24,594 nucleotides of DNA from Symbiodinium natans (taxonomy: Eukaryota > Sar > Dinophyceae > Suessiales > Symbiodiniaceae): the NCBI GenBank assembly GCA_905221605.1, contig CAJNDS010001285.1, forward strand, positions 1 to 24,594, in the 5' to 3' direction. The notes under the pieces were generated by a model. That model had not been told where the DNA came from and did not search any database. It saw only the letters and a program-made list of their open reading frames with translations. The position numbers and the translations under genes were made by a program. The stretch's first letter is position 1; each line of letters opens with the position of its first letter. Positions 1 through 8,250 of the stretch are shown here, one piece after another.

Positions 1-546
1 CCTTTCAAAGTGTTGGACTACATCATTCGCATAGAATGGCAAAAGCGGGGCTACCCCCACGCTCACATCCTGCTTTGGATCGAAGAGTGGGCCAAAGCAA
101 AGCAGCAGCCAGACAAGATGGCGCCCGACGACGAAGACTCCGAACAAGCAGCAGAGACACCGGTTCCAGACTGGTCTGACGATGAGGCCATGGAGAACTT
201 CATCCCCAGGTGTGCGGAGGACCTCAGCGACAAGTACATCTGCACCAAGTCCCCGAACACGTGGCGCCAATCCCACCGCGTACCACCCAGAGATAGAGAA
301 GTGAACGCAAAGCTGTCCGCAGAGGTGGTGCACAACCACACGCCATATTGCGGCATGTACTCAGAAGGCGCCTGTCGATTTGGATTTCCACATGATGCAG
401 AGCCCCGGACTCGGCGTCGAACATCGCAGGAGCAGTACGCCAACAGCCGCTGGAAGAGCAGCCTTGCGACGAGACGAGTGAAGGGAGACAGCATGATGGG
501 ACAGTACAACATTCGAATCTTGAGAAGGTGGAGGGCAAGCATGGAC
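1..546 (+). pseudogene. Helitron Rep (HUH) segment, copy 1, cut at window start and frameshifted
   Basis: This is the middle of a Helitron replication-initiator (Rep) domain. The reading frame enters already open at base 1 (Pro-Phe-Lys-Val-Leu-Asp-Tyr) and corresponds to base 17622 of the complete copy. The HUH metal-binding motif His-Ala-His lies at 58-66, within the context E-W-Q-K-R-G-Y-P-H-A-H. In rolling-circle nucleases this motif binds the metal used to nick single-stranded DNA. A Cys/His-rich stretch follows (CTKSPNTW, then HNHTPYC, then GACRFGFPH), as in other Helitron_like_N regions. After ATG GAC at 541-546 one C is missing relative to copy 2, so this frame runs on into unrelated residues and stops at 660. 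The downstream coding sequence continues in another frame. The true start lies outside the window. The family assignment is secure; the frameshift is seen directly by comparing the two copies. Confidence 0.88.
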
Positions 547-3500
547 TGCAGGTCATCTGCGAGCTCACCAGCGCCAGTCGGTACATACTGGGCTACACTT
601 TCAAGTCGGAGGAGGATCGCGAAGCGCAGCGGCGAATGGAAAACATCCTTGCCATCCTAACAAGTCAGAGCGCAGGCGCCGGCCTCGACAATCAGAAGAT
701 CTACAAGGCAGCCCACGCGGCGTTGCAGGGCAGGACCACGTCGACCTTCGAGGCATGCCACCTTCTGCTGGGCTTCCCGATCATCGAATTCTCCAGGGAC
801 AACGTCTGGGTACAGGTAGGGCCCCCAGACACCTGGACAGTGTGGGTGCCCAAGCACGAGGAACAGGTGGCCTTGCAGCAGCCCACTGACTACCGCAACA
901 AGAAGATGCGCCAAGGTGGGAACCTGCCTGTTGCTCATCACTGGTACCGGGAAATGCAAACCACCTTCGGTGAACATGAGACGACCTTGCCAGTGGAAGG
1001 CACGGAGCCGGTTTCCTGTCGGTTTAGTGAAGTCACCTTCCTGGACTTTTGCGCGGCTTTCAAGTACATCGGCGTGCAAGAACCACAGCCTCGCAGGCGC
1101 CCTGCAATCGTCGGCTACCAGAACTTCAACCCGGACGAGGAGGCCGAAGCTTTCTACTACTCCAAGTTGCTGCTGCACCTGGTGTGGAAGGAACCTGGAG
1201 ATTGGCTGTTGGAGCAGGATGCAGGAAGCCATGCAGCAGCGTTCCAGCGCATCGCCCGAGACGTGCGCGGCCACCCAGACTTCCTTCGGTCGAGATGCTT
1301 CCCTCAGCTAGATGGGACCGTCGACGCCGCCCGCAAGCTGCAGGCCGTACAAGCGACGATGTACATGAAGGCCAAGATGCATCCGGCAAACCTGCGGGAC
1401 GGCTGGGCCAACAGCAAGGTTGCCGAGGAGAACTACAAGGATTCCTTGCAAATATTGGAGGCACTGAAGGAGCGGTATGGAGGAGACATCGACTTCCTGG
1501 CCCCGGACTCTGTGCCCACCGGAGCTGCCCTCAATGCCTTTGCGCCGGTCGAGGAAGGCGAAGAATCATTCGAGATGTTGACGGTTGAGAACCCCTGCCC
1601 GGAGACCACGCGCCAGTGCCAAGCCATGGAGCACATCGTCCAGTCAGTTCTGAGGCAGCCGAACACCAAGGACACGCAGAATACTCAGCGTCTGCACATG
1701 CTCCTCCACGGGCCCGGCGGCAGCGGCAAGTCCGTGGTGGTACGCGCAGCAGCTCACGTCCTGCGGCAAAGCAAGAAAGGATGCATCATAGCGGCGCCCA
1801 CGGGTGTGGCAGCATTCAACATCAACGGTGTCACTCTCCATCAATGTTGCTTGCTCCCCGTAGTGAACCAAAGCCACGGCAAGGCCTGCGACATGCCGCT
1901 GCCGGACCGCCAGAAGTTAGCCACTCTCAGAGACATCTGGTCGAAGGTCAGCGTTCTGTTCGTTGACGAGATGAGCTTCATCCCCTCCTGGATGTTGGAG
2001 CGTCTGGATCAGCATCTCCGTCTTGCCAGAGATCTGCAAACCCTGCCCTTCGGAGGACTGCACGTCATCTTTGCCGGGGACCTGTATCAGTTGCCTCCAC
2101 CAAGCGGGCTGCCGGCCTTCGCCAGCCGGCTTTGGCTGCTCTTCCAGCTCTGCGAGTTAGAAGGAAACCAGCGGGCCGCACGCGACCCAGCCTGGGCCGC
2201 TCTGCTGGCACGCGTTCGGGTGGGACAGCAGACCGACGCCGACATTGAGGTGCTGCGGAACATGGTGATCAAGAAAGGCAGTAAGAAGCGGCCCGCCCCG
2301 AAAGCCGTGAACCTATACGCCACTCGCCAAGCAGTCGCCGAAAGCAACCGCCGCTACAAGGAAGAGCACGTCTTGAACACAGGAGAACAGCTACACGATT
2401 GCCCGGCTGTCGACACCAACGTCAAGACCGGTGCGCCGCTGTCTCCAGATGCCGTCTGGGCCGAGCCGGAGAACACGGGTGGCTTGGTAGGCCTGCTGCA
2501 GGTGGCCATTGGGCTCCGTGTCATGCTCAGATACAACATCGACGTGCGAGATGGCTTGGTCAATGGCGCCTGTGGCACGGTGGAGCACATTGACACCGAG
2601 AAAGCCGGCGGGGAAGTCGAGAGGATCTGGGTTTCTTTCGAGAAGAATGCTGGGGCCACTTGGCGAGCAGAGCACGAAACCTCCTGCGTGGCAATCTCGA
2701 GGCGCTCGGCCACGTACCTTGACAGAGACGGCAGCAAGGCATCGAGGCATCAATTCCCGCTCGTTCTCGCCAAAGCCATCTCGATCCACAAGAGCCAGGC
2801 AGCTACCTGTAAGGACGGAGCGCATACCCGCCTCGATCACACCATCTTCGCAGAAGGTCAAGCCTACGTCGCCCTGAGCCGCTGCCCCGAACAGGCACTC
2901 TGCAGCTTGGAGCTCTTCAACCCCAAGGCTTTGCGGTTCAACGCCAACGCAGAGTGGGCCCTGACCAAGCTGAAGGCGCAGCAAGCCGACCGGGACGGCC
3001 CGGATCTCTGGAAGGCGTTGTTCAAGCCGGAGCAGAACAAGGAGTTCTATGAAAGACGACTAGCTGAGATGGGGACGCCCGACTGGAACCGTCTCAAGCC
3101 AGACCACGGCGAGCGCATCGAGCGGCCCTGGTGTTGTGCTCTATGCGGCACGGAGGCTCCCAACACCAAAGCTGCCATCAAGGCTCATAAGCGCAAGTGC
3201 CCGGCCAAGCCACCAGCCAAGACGAACGCCAAAAGCAAAGCAAAGGCCAAAGCAAAATGCAAAGCAAAGTTCGTCTTCATGGGCCTAGGCAAACGTGCTG
3301 CAGAAAGCTCTTGCGCGGCCGGGTCTTTGGCCAAGATGCAACGGACAGGCAGCCGACCCGATCAAGACACACCTGCAGGCCTGTATTTTGAGGCGCAAGA
3401 GCAAGCTCTCTGCGGCATGCACGCCCTGAACATGGCCTTGGGGGCAGCCTTCTTCACTGAAGCGGACATGGACAACGCCGTGCAGGTTGTCCTCGAAGAA

Positions 3501-3848
3501 GGTGGGGTGGAACGAGGTGAAGCTGCAGAGGACCACGCGGCGCCAGGTGGCTTCTACTCCTCGGAAGTGCTTGCGCAGGTACTGCAAACCAAAGCCATGG
3601 CTGCTTTTGGTCGTGTGAGGTGGCAAATGGACCTTCAACCCGTCGTGAGCAAGCACGATCTGGAAGCAGCTGCCGGGGCGGTGCAGAACCGGGACAACGC
3701 ACACTGGGTGGCATATCGATATTTCCATGAGAAGATCTTCAGGTTGGACTCCCTGGCTCGTACCCGCAGAGCAGAGCAGATACCGGAAGCCGTCTTCTTG
3801 GCGGAGCTCGCTCGACATCCCGCGACCTACTGCATCCGAGAGGTCTAG
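528..3848 (+). CDS. Helitron Y2 motif + Pif1-type helicase + zinc finger + Josephin domain, copy 1 C-terminal ORF (1106 aa)
   Basis: This open frame carries everything after the copy-1 frameshift; codons before about 547 are out-of-frame read-in, so the ATG at 528 is probably not a natural start. Domains in order: two-tyrosine Rep motif R-Y-I-L-G-Y at residues 18-23; SF1 helicase of the Pif1/RecD-like type with Walker A GPGGSGKS at 395-402, an APTGVAA motif, Walker B D480-E481, motif III F-A-G-D-L-Y-Q-L-P from 515, and motif VI Y-V-A-L-S-R with Arg785; a C2HC finger (C870, C873, H887, C891); a Lys/Ala-rich linker to about 917; and a Josephin-like cysteine protease domain from about 952 to the stop. 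In a Helitron the Rep domain nicks and joins DNA and the helicase unwinds it during rolling-circle transposition. Unlike copy 2, this copy keeps helicase through Josephin in one frame. Whether it is expressed cannot be judged from sequence. Confidence 0.9.
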   Translation: MEGKHGLQVICELTSASRYILGYTFKSEEDREAQRRMENILAILTSQSAGAGLDNQKIYKAAHAALQGRTTSTFEACHLLLGFPIIEFSRDNVWVQVGPPDTWTVWVPKHEEQVALQQPTDYRNKKMRQGGNLPVAHHWYREMQTTFGEHETTLPVEGTEPVSCRFSEVTFLDFCAAFKYIGVQEPQPRRRPAIVGYQNFNPDEEAEAFYYSKLLLHLVWKEPGDWLLEQDAGSHAAAFQRIARDVRGHPDFLRSRCFPQLDGTVDAARKLQAVQATMYMKAKMHPANLRDGWANSKVAEENYKDSLQILEALKERYGGDIDFLAPDSVPTGAALNAFAPVEEGEESFEMLTVENPCPETTRQCQAMEHIVQSVLRQPNTKDTQNTQRLHMLLHGPGGSGKSVVVRAAAHVLRQSKKGCIIAAPTGVAAFNINGVTLHQCCLLPVVNQSHGKACDMPLPDRQKLATLRDIWSKVSVLFVDEMSFIPSWMLERLDQHLRLARDLQTLPFGGLHVIFAGDLYQLPPPSGLPAFASRLWLLFQLCELEGNQRAARDPAWAALLARVRVGQQTDADIEVLRNMVIKKGSKKRPAPKAVNLYATRQAVAESNRRYKEEHVLNTGEQLHDCPAVDTNVKTGAPLSPDAVWAEPENTGGLVGLLQVAIGLRVMLRYNIDVRDGLVNGACGTVEHIDTEKAGGEVERIWVSFEKNAGATWRAEHETSCVAISRRSATYLDRDGSKASRHQFPLVLAKAISIHKSQAATCKDGAHTRLDHTIFAEGQAYVALSRCPEQALCSLELFNPKALRFNANAEWALTKLKAQQADRDGPDLWKALFKPEQNKEFYERRLAEMGTPDWNRLKPDHGERIERPWCCALCGTEAPNTKAAIKAHKRKCPAKPPAKTNAKSKAKAKAKCKAKFVFMGLGKRAAESSCAAGSLAKMQRTGSRPDQDTPAGLYFEAQEQALCGMHALNMALGAAFFTEADMDNAVQVVLEEGGVERGEAAEDHAAPGGFYSSEVLAQVLQTKAMAAFGRVRWQMDLQPVVSKHDLEAAAGAVQNRDNAHWVAYRYFHEKIFRLDSLARTRRAEQIPEAVFLAELARHPATYCIREV
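546..547 (+). other. 1-bp deletion (frameshift) in Helitron copy 1
   Basis: Copy 1 reads atggactgcagg where copy 2 (around 18162) reads atggacctgcagg. The missing C separates the HUH half of the Rep domain from the two-tyrosine half about 12 codons later. As it stands, copy 1 cannot make a contiguous Rep nuclease. Copy 2 is open across the site, which supports the copy-2 state as ancestral. A sequencing error in this assembly is the alternative. Confidence 0.85.
3381..3848 (+). other. Josephin-type cysteine protease domain, copy 1
   Basis: This is the C-terminal domain of the copy-1 ORF, residues 952-1106. It opens with Y-F-E-A-Q-E-Q-A-L-C-G-M-H-A-L-N. That matches the start of Josephin domains, with Cys962 in the nucleophile position and Gln957 five residues before it, the spacing of Gln9 and Cys14 in ataxin-3. 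A second block, A-H-W-V-A-Y-R then F-R-L-D-S-L, supplies His1059 and Asp1074. The His-to-acid spacing of 15 equals that of His119 to Asn134 in ataxin-3, and the Cys-to-His spacing is 97 against 105. Josephin proteins cleave ubiquitin chains. Deubiquitinase or self-processing activity here is an inference, and the acidic residue replaces the Asn of ataxin-3. OTU and Ulp1 folds fit the motif order less well. Confidence 0.87.
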
Positions 3849-4730
3849 CCGCGGCTGCCATCTCCTAACAATGTTGTGATGCCGCGAGGACACCTCTGGT
3901 GCTCCACGCCAACGTTTCACCCCCCCACAGACCAGCGTTCTCACGCAAGATCGCACAAGGCAAGGCAGAAACCAAGGCGCCAGCTCATGCTCATGTGATG
4001 GATGGATGTGTGGCAAGACTGGCGCCCCAGCAAACCTGAGCAACAACTGCGCCGCTCTTCTCTGCGGGCTCAAGATTAGAGTTACCCCAAACAAAAGACA
4101 TGGTTTTCTTTCAGAAACCTATCCAAAAAGCGAGACGAGGTGTCGAAACAATCAAATCAATATCACCATGACAAGACGAAAGACAAGAATTACAAGCATT
4201 GGCTGTCAAGAACCAACATGCTCAACTTCTCCTGGCCCAGAACTGCAGACATGGACAGAAGACCACCAGACCTTCAAGCATCAGGTCCGTCTCTTCCACG
4301 GAGTTCAGAAAGGTTTTAATGAATTGTTATATCAAATATTGCCGAAGAGACACCTCCAGCAACAAATCAAATTCTTTTCCTCCCCGAGAAGGCTCAAGAG
4401 ATCGTGGGACCGAAAATATTGTCCTTTCCACCCCAAATAGTCCGGATACAATATCCGATGTCATAGAATTGAAATCCGAATTTGCAAAAACAATACCAAT
4501 ATTAATTGAAATTCATCTATATTCTCTGAAATTTCGAGGGGGTGAAATGAACAATTATCATTCTAAAGAATTGCAATCCAGAAAATTATTCAAATTACAA
4601 GATATGTAATTCAAATATTCGTGGAACCATATCAATTGTAATAATATATCGAAACTTCGAGGCTAACACCCACAGACAAGGGTCAACAAAGATTCGGGAC
4701 ATCAGGAGAATTATAATGAATACCCTTAAA
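3849..4730. other. 3' flank of Helitron copy 1, no convincing gene
   Basis: The first ~230 bases after the stop are still fairly GC-rich and probably belong to the transposon 3' untranslated or terminal region. From about 4080 the sequence becomes AT-rich. Short ORFs here (for example 4006-4440) have unremarkable composition and no recognisable domain. The segment is nearly identical to 21464-22344. I looked for a Helitron 3' end (CTRR preceded by a hairpin) and could not fix one. Confidence 0.6.
3976..4026. repeat. Inverted repeat (8-bp arms) downstream of Helitron copy 1
   Basis: The arms ggcgccag (3976-3983) and ctggcgcc (4019-4026) are perfect reverse complements separated by 35 bases. 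The same pair is conserved at 21590-21597 and 21633-21640. Helitron 3' ends carry a subterminal hairpin, but usually a short-loop one very near a CTRR terminus, so this long-loop pair is only a weak candidate. Confidence 0.3.
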
Positions 4731-5595
4731 AAGAATTCCCAGATCTTCAAGATTTTAATTCTGGAGGTTTTGATCAATTATCCAGAAGCCCCCAGATCTT
4801 CCAAATTTGAATTCTAGAGATTTTTGGAGGAGTTATTCAGATCTCAAAATTTGAATTCCGAAAATTCCAGAGATTTTGAATCGACATCCAAAGATCCCCA
4901 GACCTTCTAAATTGGAGGAATTCTGGAGTTTTTGATCAATTATCCAGAAATCCCCAGATCTTCCAAATTTGAAATCTAGAGTTTTGGGATCCATATCCAA
5001 AGATTCCCAGACTTTCAAAATTTTAATTCTAGAGGTTTTGCTCCGGTATCCAAAGACTCCCAGACCTTCAAAATTTGAATTCTGGAGATTATGTTCAGAT
5101 ATCCAGAATTTACCAAATCCTTCAAAATTTGAATTCCGGAAATTCCAGAGATTTTCGTCCGATATCCAAAGATTCCCAGGCCTTCAAGGTTTCTATTCTG
5201 GAGATGTTGATCAAATATCCATTGGATCCATATCCAAAGATTCCCAGACTTTCAAAATTTTAAGTCTAGAGGTTTGGGTCCGATATCCAAAGATCCCCAG
5301 ACCTTCAAAATTTGAAATGTAGAGGTTTACTCAGATATCCAGAATTTACCAAATCCTTCAAAATTTGAATTCCGAAAATTCCAGAGGTTTTGAATCGATA
5401 TCCAAAGATCCCCAGGCCTTCAAAATTTGAACCCTGGAGGAATACTGGAGATTTTGATCAATTATCCAGAAATCCCCAGATCTTCCAAATTTGAAATCTA
5501 GAGTTTTGGGATCCATATCCAAAGATTCCCAGGCTTTCAAAATTTTAATTCTAGAGGTTTTGGGCCGATACAGACCTTCAAAATTTGAATTCTGG
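4731..5595. repeat. Degenerate ~53-bp AT-rich tandem repeat, copy 1
   Basis: Units share atccaaagattcccag, ttcaaaatttgaattc, and a variable ggagattttg-type tail. Neighbouring units from about 5048 measure 53 bp, with longer variants near 63 bp. Each unit has a near-palindromic TTCAAA/TTTGAA core. No coding function is apparent; short ORFs arise because the repeat is stop-poor in some frames. Relative to the second copy (22345-23229), this copy lacks about 20 bp near 4837. Confidence 0.85.
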
Positions 5596-5600
5596 CGCAA

Positions 5601-5722
5601 GCCCCCCCACCCCAGCCCCCCAGACCCCCCAGCCCCCCCAAGCCCAACCAACAAAAATGTAAAACATTGAAAGGCAAAAAACAAAACCCGGCAAAACCCC
5701 CCAAAACCCCCCAAAACCCCCC
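5601..5722. repeat. C-rich tracts with G-quadruplex potential on the minus strand, copy 1
   Basis: A C7/C4/C6-type stretch at 5601-5645 is followed by an A-rich spacer. Three C6 runs separated by AAAA then occupy 5697-5702, 5707-5712 and 5717-5722. The minus strand therefore reads as GGGGGG-TTTT units. The tract lies directly before the telomeric repeats. A structural role is an inference. Confidence 0.7.
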
Positions 5723-5756
5723 AAAACTCCGGACACAAACCCTATACAATTTCTAT

Positions 5757-5799
5757 AAACCCTAAACCCTAAACCCTAAACCCTAAACCCTAAACCCTC
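5757..5799. repeat. Interstitial telomeric repeat, short block, copy 1
   Basis: There are five perfect CCCTAAA units plus a partial one, equal to TTTAGGG on the minus strand. This is the plant/dinoflagellate-type telomere motif. The block is preceded by the junction aaaccctatacaatttctat, which recurs before the next telomeric block. It lies inside continuous sequence, so it is not a present chromosome end. Confidence 0.9.
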
Positions 5800-6062
5800 A
5801 AGATTGGCTCCCAGAGCCCAAAATTGGCTCCCCCAAAGCCCAATTAAAAGCCCAAAATTGGCCCCCAAAGCCTACAACTCCACGCCGCCCCCTCCCCCCT
5901 CCCAAAAATGAAAAGCATAGTTCCAAAAAACAAAACGTTTCGGTCAAAACTTTCGGTCAAAACTTTCGGTCAAAACGTTTCGGTCAAAACGTTTCGGTCA
6001 AAACTTTCGGTCAAAACTTTCGGTCAAAACTTTTTGGGACCCAAACCCTATACAATTTCTAT
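5800..6062. repeat. Insert between telomeric blocks with seven cggtcaaaac repeats
   Basis: The first part repeats short pieces of the type attggctccc and agcccaa. From 5941 to about 6035 seven units of cggtcaaaac plus ttt or gttt follow (starts at 5941, 5954, 5967, 5981, 5995, 6008, 6021; period 13-14 bp). The segment ends with a second copy of the junction aaaccctatacaatttctat. It is absent from the equivalent place in copy 2, where telomeric repeat is continuous. Confidence 0.8.
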
Positions 6063-6177
6063 AAACCCTAAACCCTAAACCCTAAACCCTAAAACCCTAA
6101 ACCATTAAAACTAAACCCTAACCCTAAACCCTAAACTAAAACACCTAACCCTAAACCTAAACCCTACACCCAAACCT
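6063..6177. repeat. Degenerate interstitial telomeric repeat, copy 1
   Basis: CCCTAAA units continue with many variants (ccctaaaa, ccctaa, ccattaaaa, acacctaa), which suggests decay after the repeat stopped being a chromosome end. The strand orientation matches the block at 5757. Confidence 0.88.
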
Positions 6178-6340
6178 CAAGACCCAGGATAAATAAGAAA
6201 TTGTAGTGTTTCATTTACGATAGCTCGATTCTGCGGACCAAGAGGTTTTAAGTAAATTGAACATATTGGCACAGTTGACCCCTGCAAACCCTTATCATGG
6301 CTCACTAGTTACCTCAACTAGGGAGGAGAAGGCCAAGCTC
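6178..6340. other. Linker between telomeric repeat and minisatellite A, copy 1
   Basis: About 160 bases of non-repetitive sequence containing gataaataagaaattg-type and agttgacccctgcaaac motifs. It is conserved with small indels at 23738-23899. It has no ORF or recognisable RNA gene. It grades into the first divergent units of the 66-bp minisatellite (ctcaactagggaggagaag). Confidence 0.6.
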
Positions 6341-8250
6341 CTTGATTGCATTCACACAAGCCCCGATCCCTGACCCAAATTCAGGAGGCTAACGCAAGGC
6401 TCGTATTCACACAGGCTTTGATCACATCCCGACCTGGAATGCAAGGCTCCCGACCCAGTTGTGGGGGGGGGGGGGAACGCAACGGCTCCTTCAGTTACAT
6501 AAGCCCGGCTCACACACCGACCCAATAGGGAGGGAATCCAAAGCTCCTGGGCAGCATTCACACAGGCCCTGATCACATCCCGACCCAATTAGGGAGGGGA
6601 ACGCAAAGGCTCCATGGCTGCATTTACACAGGCCCTCATCACATCCCGACCCAATTAGGGAGGGGAATGCAAGGCTCCTTGGCTGCATTTACACAGGCCT
6701 TGATCACATCCCGACCCAATTAGGGAGGTGAATACAAAGGCTCCTGGGCTGCATTTACACAGGCCCTCATCCCATCCTGACCCAATTCGGGAGGTGAACA
6801 CAAGGCTCCTTGGCTGCATTTACACAGGCCCTGATCACATCCTGACCCAATTAGGGAGAGAAACAAAAGGGCTCTTGGCTGCATTTTCCACAGGCCTTTG
6901 ATCACAGTCCCGACCCATTAGGAGGGTGACACAAAGGCCCTTGGCAAGCATTCAACAGGCCTGAATTTCACATCCCGACCCCAATTAGGGAGGGGAATGC
7001 AAGGCTCCTTGGCTGCAATTTTTACAAAGGCCCTTGGATCACATCCCGACACAATTAGGGAGAATCACCAGGCTTAATGCGCATTTACACAGGGTCTTGA
7101 TACATCCAGACCCAATTAGGGAGGTGAATAACAAAGCTCTGGCTTGCAGTTTACACAGGCCCTGATTCACATCCGACACAATTTAGGGAGGGGATACAAG
7201 GCTCTTGGCTTGCTTTTGACACAGGCCTGATCAAATTCCTTGACCAATTTAGGGAGAGAAACACAATGGCCTTGCTGCATTTACACAGCCTTGATCACAT
7301 CCCGACCATTTAAGGTATTTTTTATTTTTATAGGAGGTAAACTCAAAGGCTCCTTGGCTGCATTCACGCAGGCCTTGATCACATCCCGACCCAATTAGGG
7401 AGGGGAACGCTAGGCTCCCTGGCTGCATTCACGCAGGCCTCGATCACATCGACCCAATTAGGGAGGGGAACCCAATTAGGGAGGGTAATGCAAGGCTCCG
7501 TGGCTTTGCTTACACAGCCCTGATCGATCCCGACCCAATTAGGGAGAATCAGACAAGGCTCCTTGCTGCTTTACCACAGTCTTGATCACATCCCGACCCA
7601 ATATAGGTAGGTGAATACAACCGCTCCTTGCTCATTACACAGGCATGTCACATCCCGACTCAATAGGAGGGAATGCAGGCTCCTGGCTGCAGTTACACAG
7701 GCCCTGAATCACATCCCCCCAAATTATGAGATGAACACAGCCTCCTTGCCAGCATTTTCACACGCCGTTGATCACATCCCGCCCAATTAGGGAAAGCAAT
7801 GCTTCTTGGCTGCATTCACACAGGCCCTGATCACATCCGGACCCAATTAGGGAAGGGAATGCAAGGCTCCTTGGCTGCAGTCACACCACATCCGGCCCCA
7901 AATTAGGGAAGGGAATGCAAGGCTCCTTGGCTGCATTTACACAGGCTTTCGTGACCCAATTAGGGAGGGGAATGATAGGCTCCGTGGCAATTAGGGAGGG
8001 GAATGCAAAGCTCCTTGGCTGCGTCTACACAGCCCTGATCACATTCCGACCCAATTCGGCATCCCGACCCAATTAAGGAGGGAAACGCAAGGCTCCTTGG
8101 CTGCATTTACACAGGCCCTGATCACATCCCGACCCAATTAGGGAGGGGAACGCAAGGCTCCTCGCTGCATTTACACAGGCCCTGATCACATTCCGACCCA
8201 ATGAGGGGAATGCAAGAATTTACACAGGCCCGGATCACACCCCGACCCAC
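6341..8250. repeat. Minisatellite A (~66-bp unit), block A1
   Basis: The unit runs gacccaattagggagg - (t/g)gaatacaaaggctcc - ttggctgcatttacacagg - ccctgatcacatccc, about 65-67 bp, so roughly 29 units fit. Because 66 is a multiple of 3, some frames stay open and give spurious peptides. Near the start a 13-base G run lies at 6463-6475. Units from about 6880 to 7770 are unusually ragged, with many single-base gains and losses. Later units match A2 closely. Confidence 0.92.

Noticed and set aside
3976-4026. Helitron 3' terminal hairpin
   Set aside because: The 35-base loop is too long and no CTRR end follows closely; kept only as an inverted repeat.
4060-4400. Relic dinoflagellate spliced-leader sequence (ggctcaag at about 4067 and 4390)
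   Set aside because: Only eight bases match the 3' end of the leader, with no upstream match, which is expected by chance in this length.
4006-4440. 144-aa ORF downstream of copy 1 (and its longer form at 21491-22054)
   Set aside because: Its length depends on a single-base difference between copies; composition follows AT-rich flanking DNA and no domain is recognisable.
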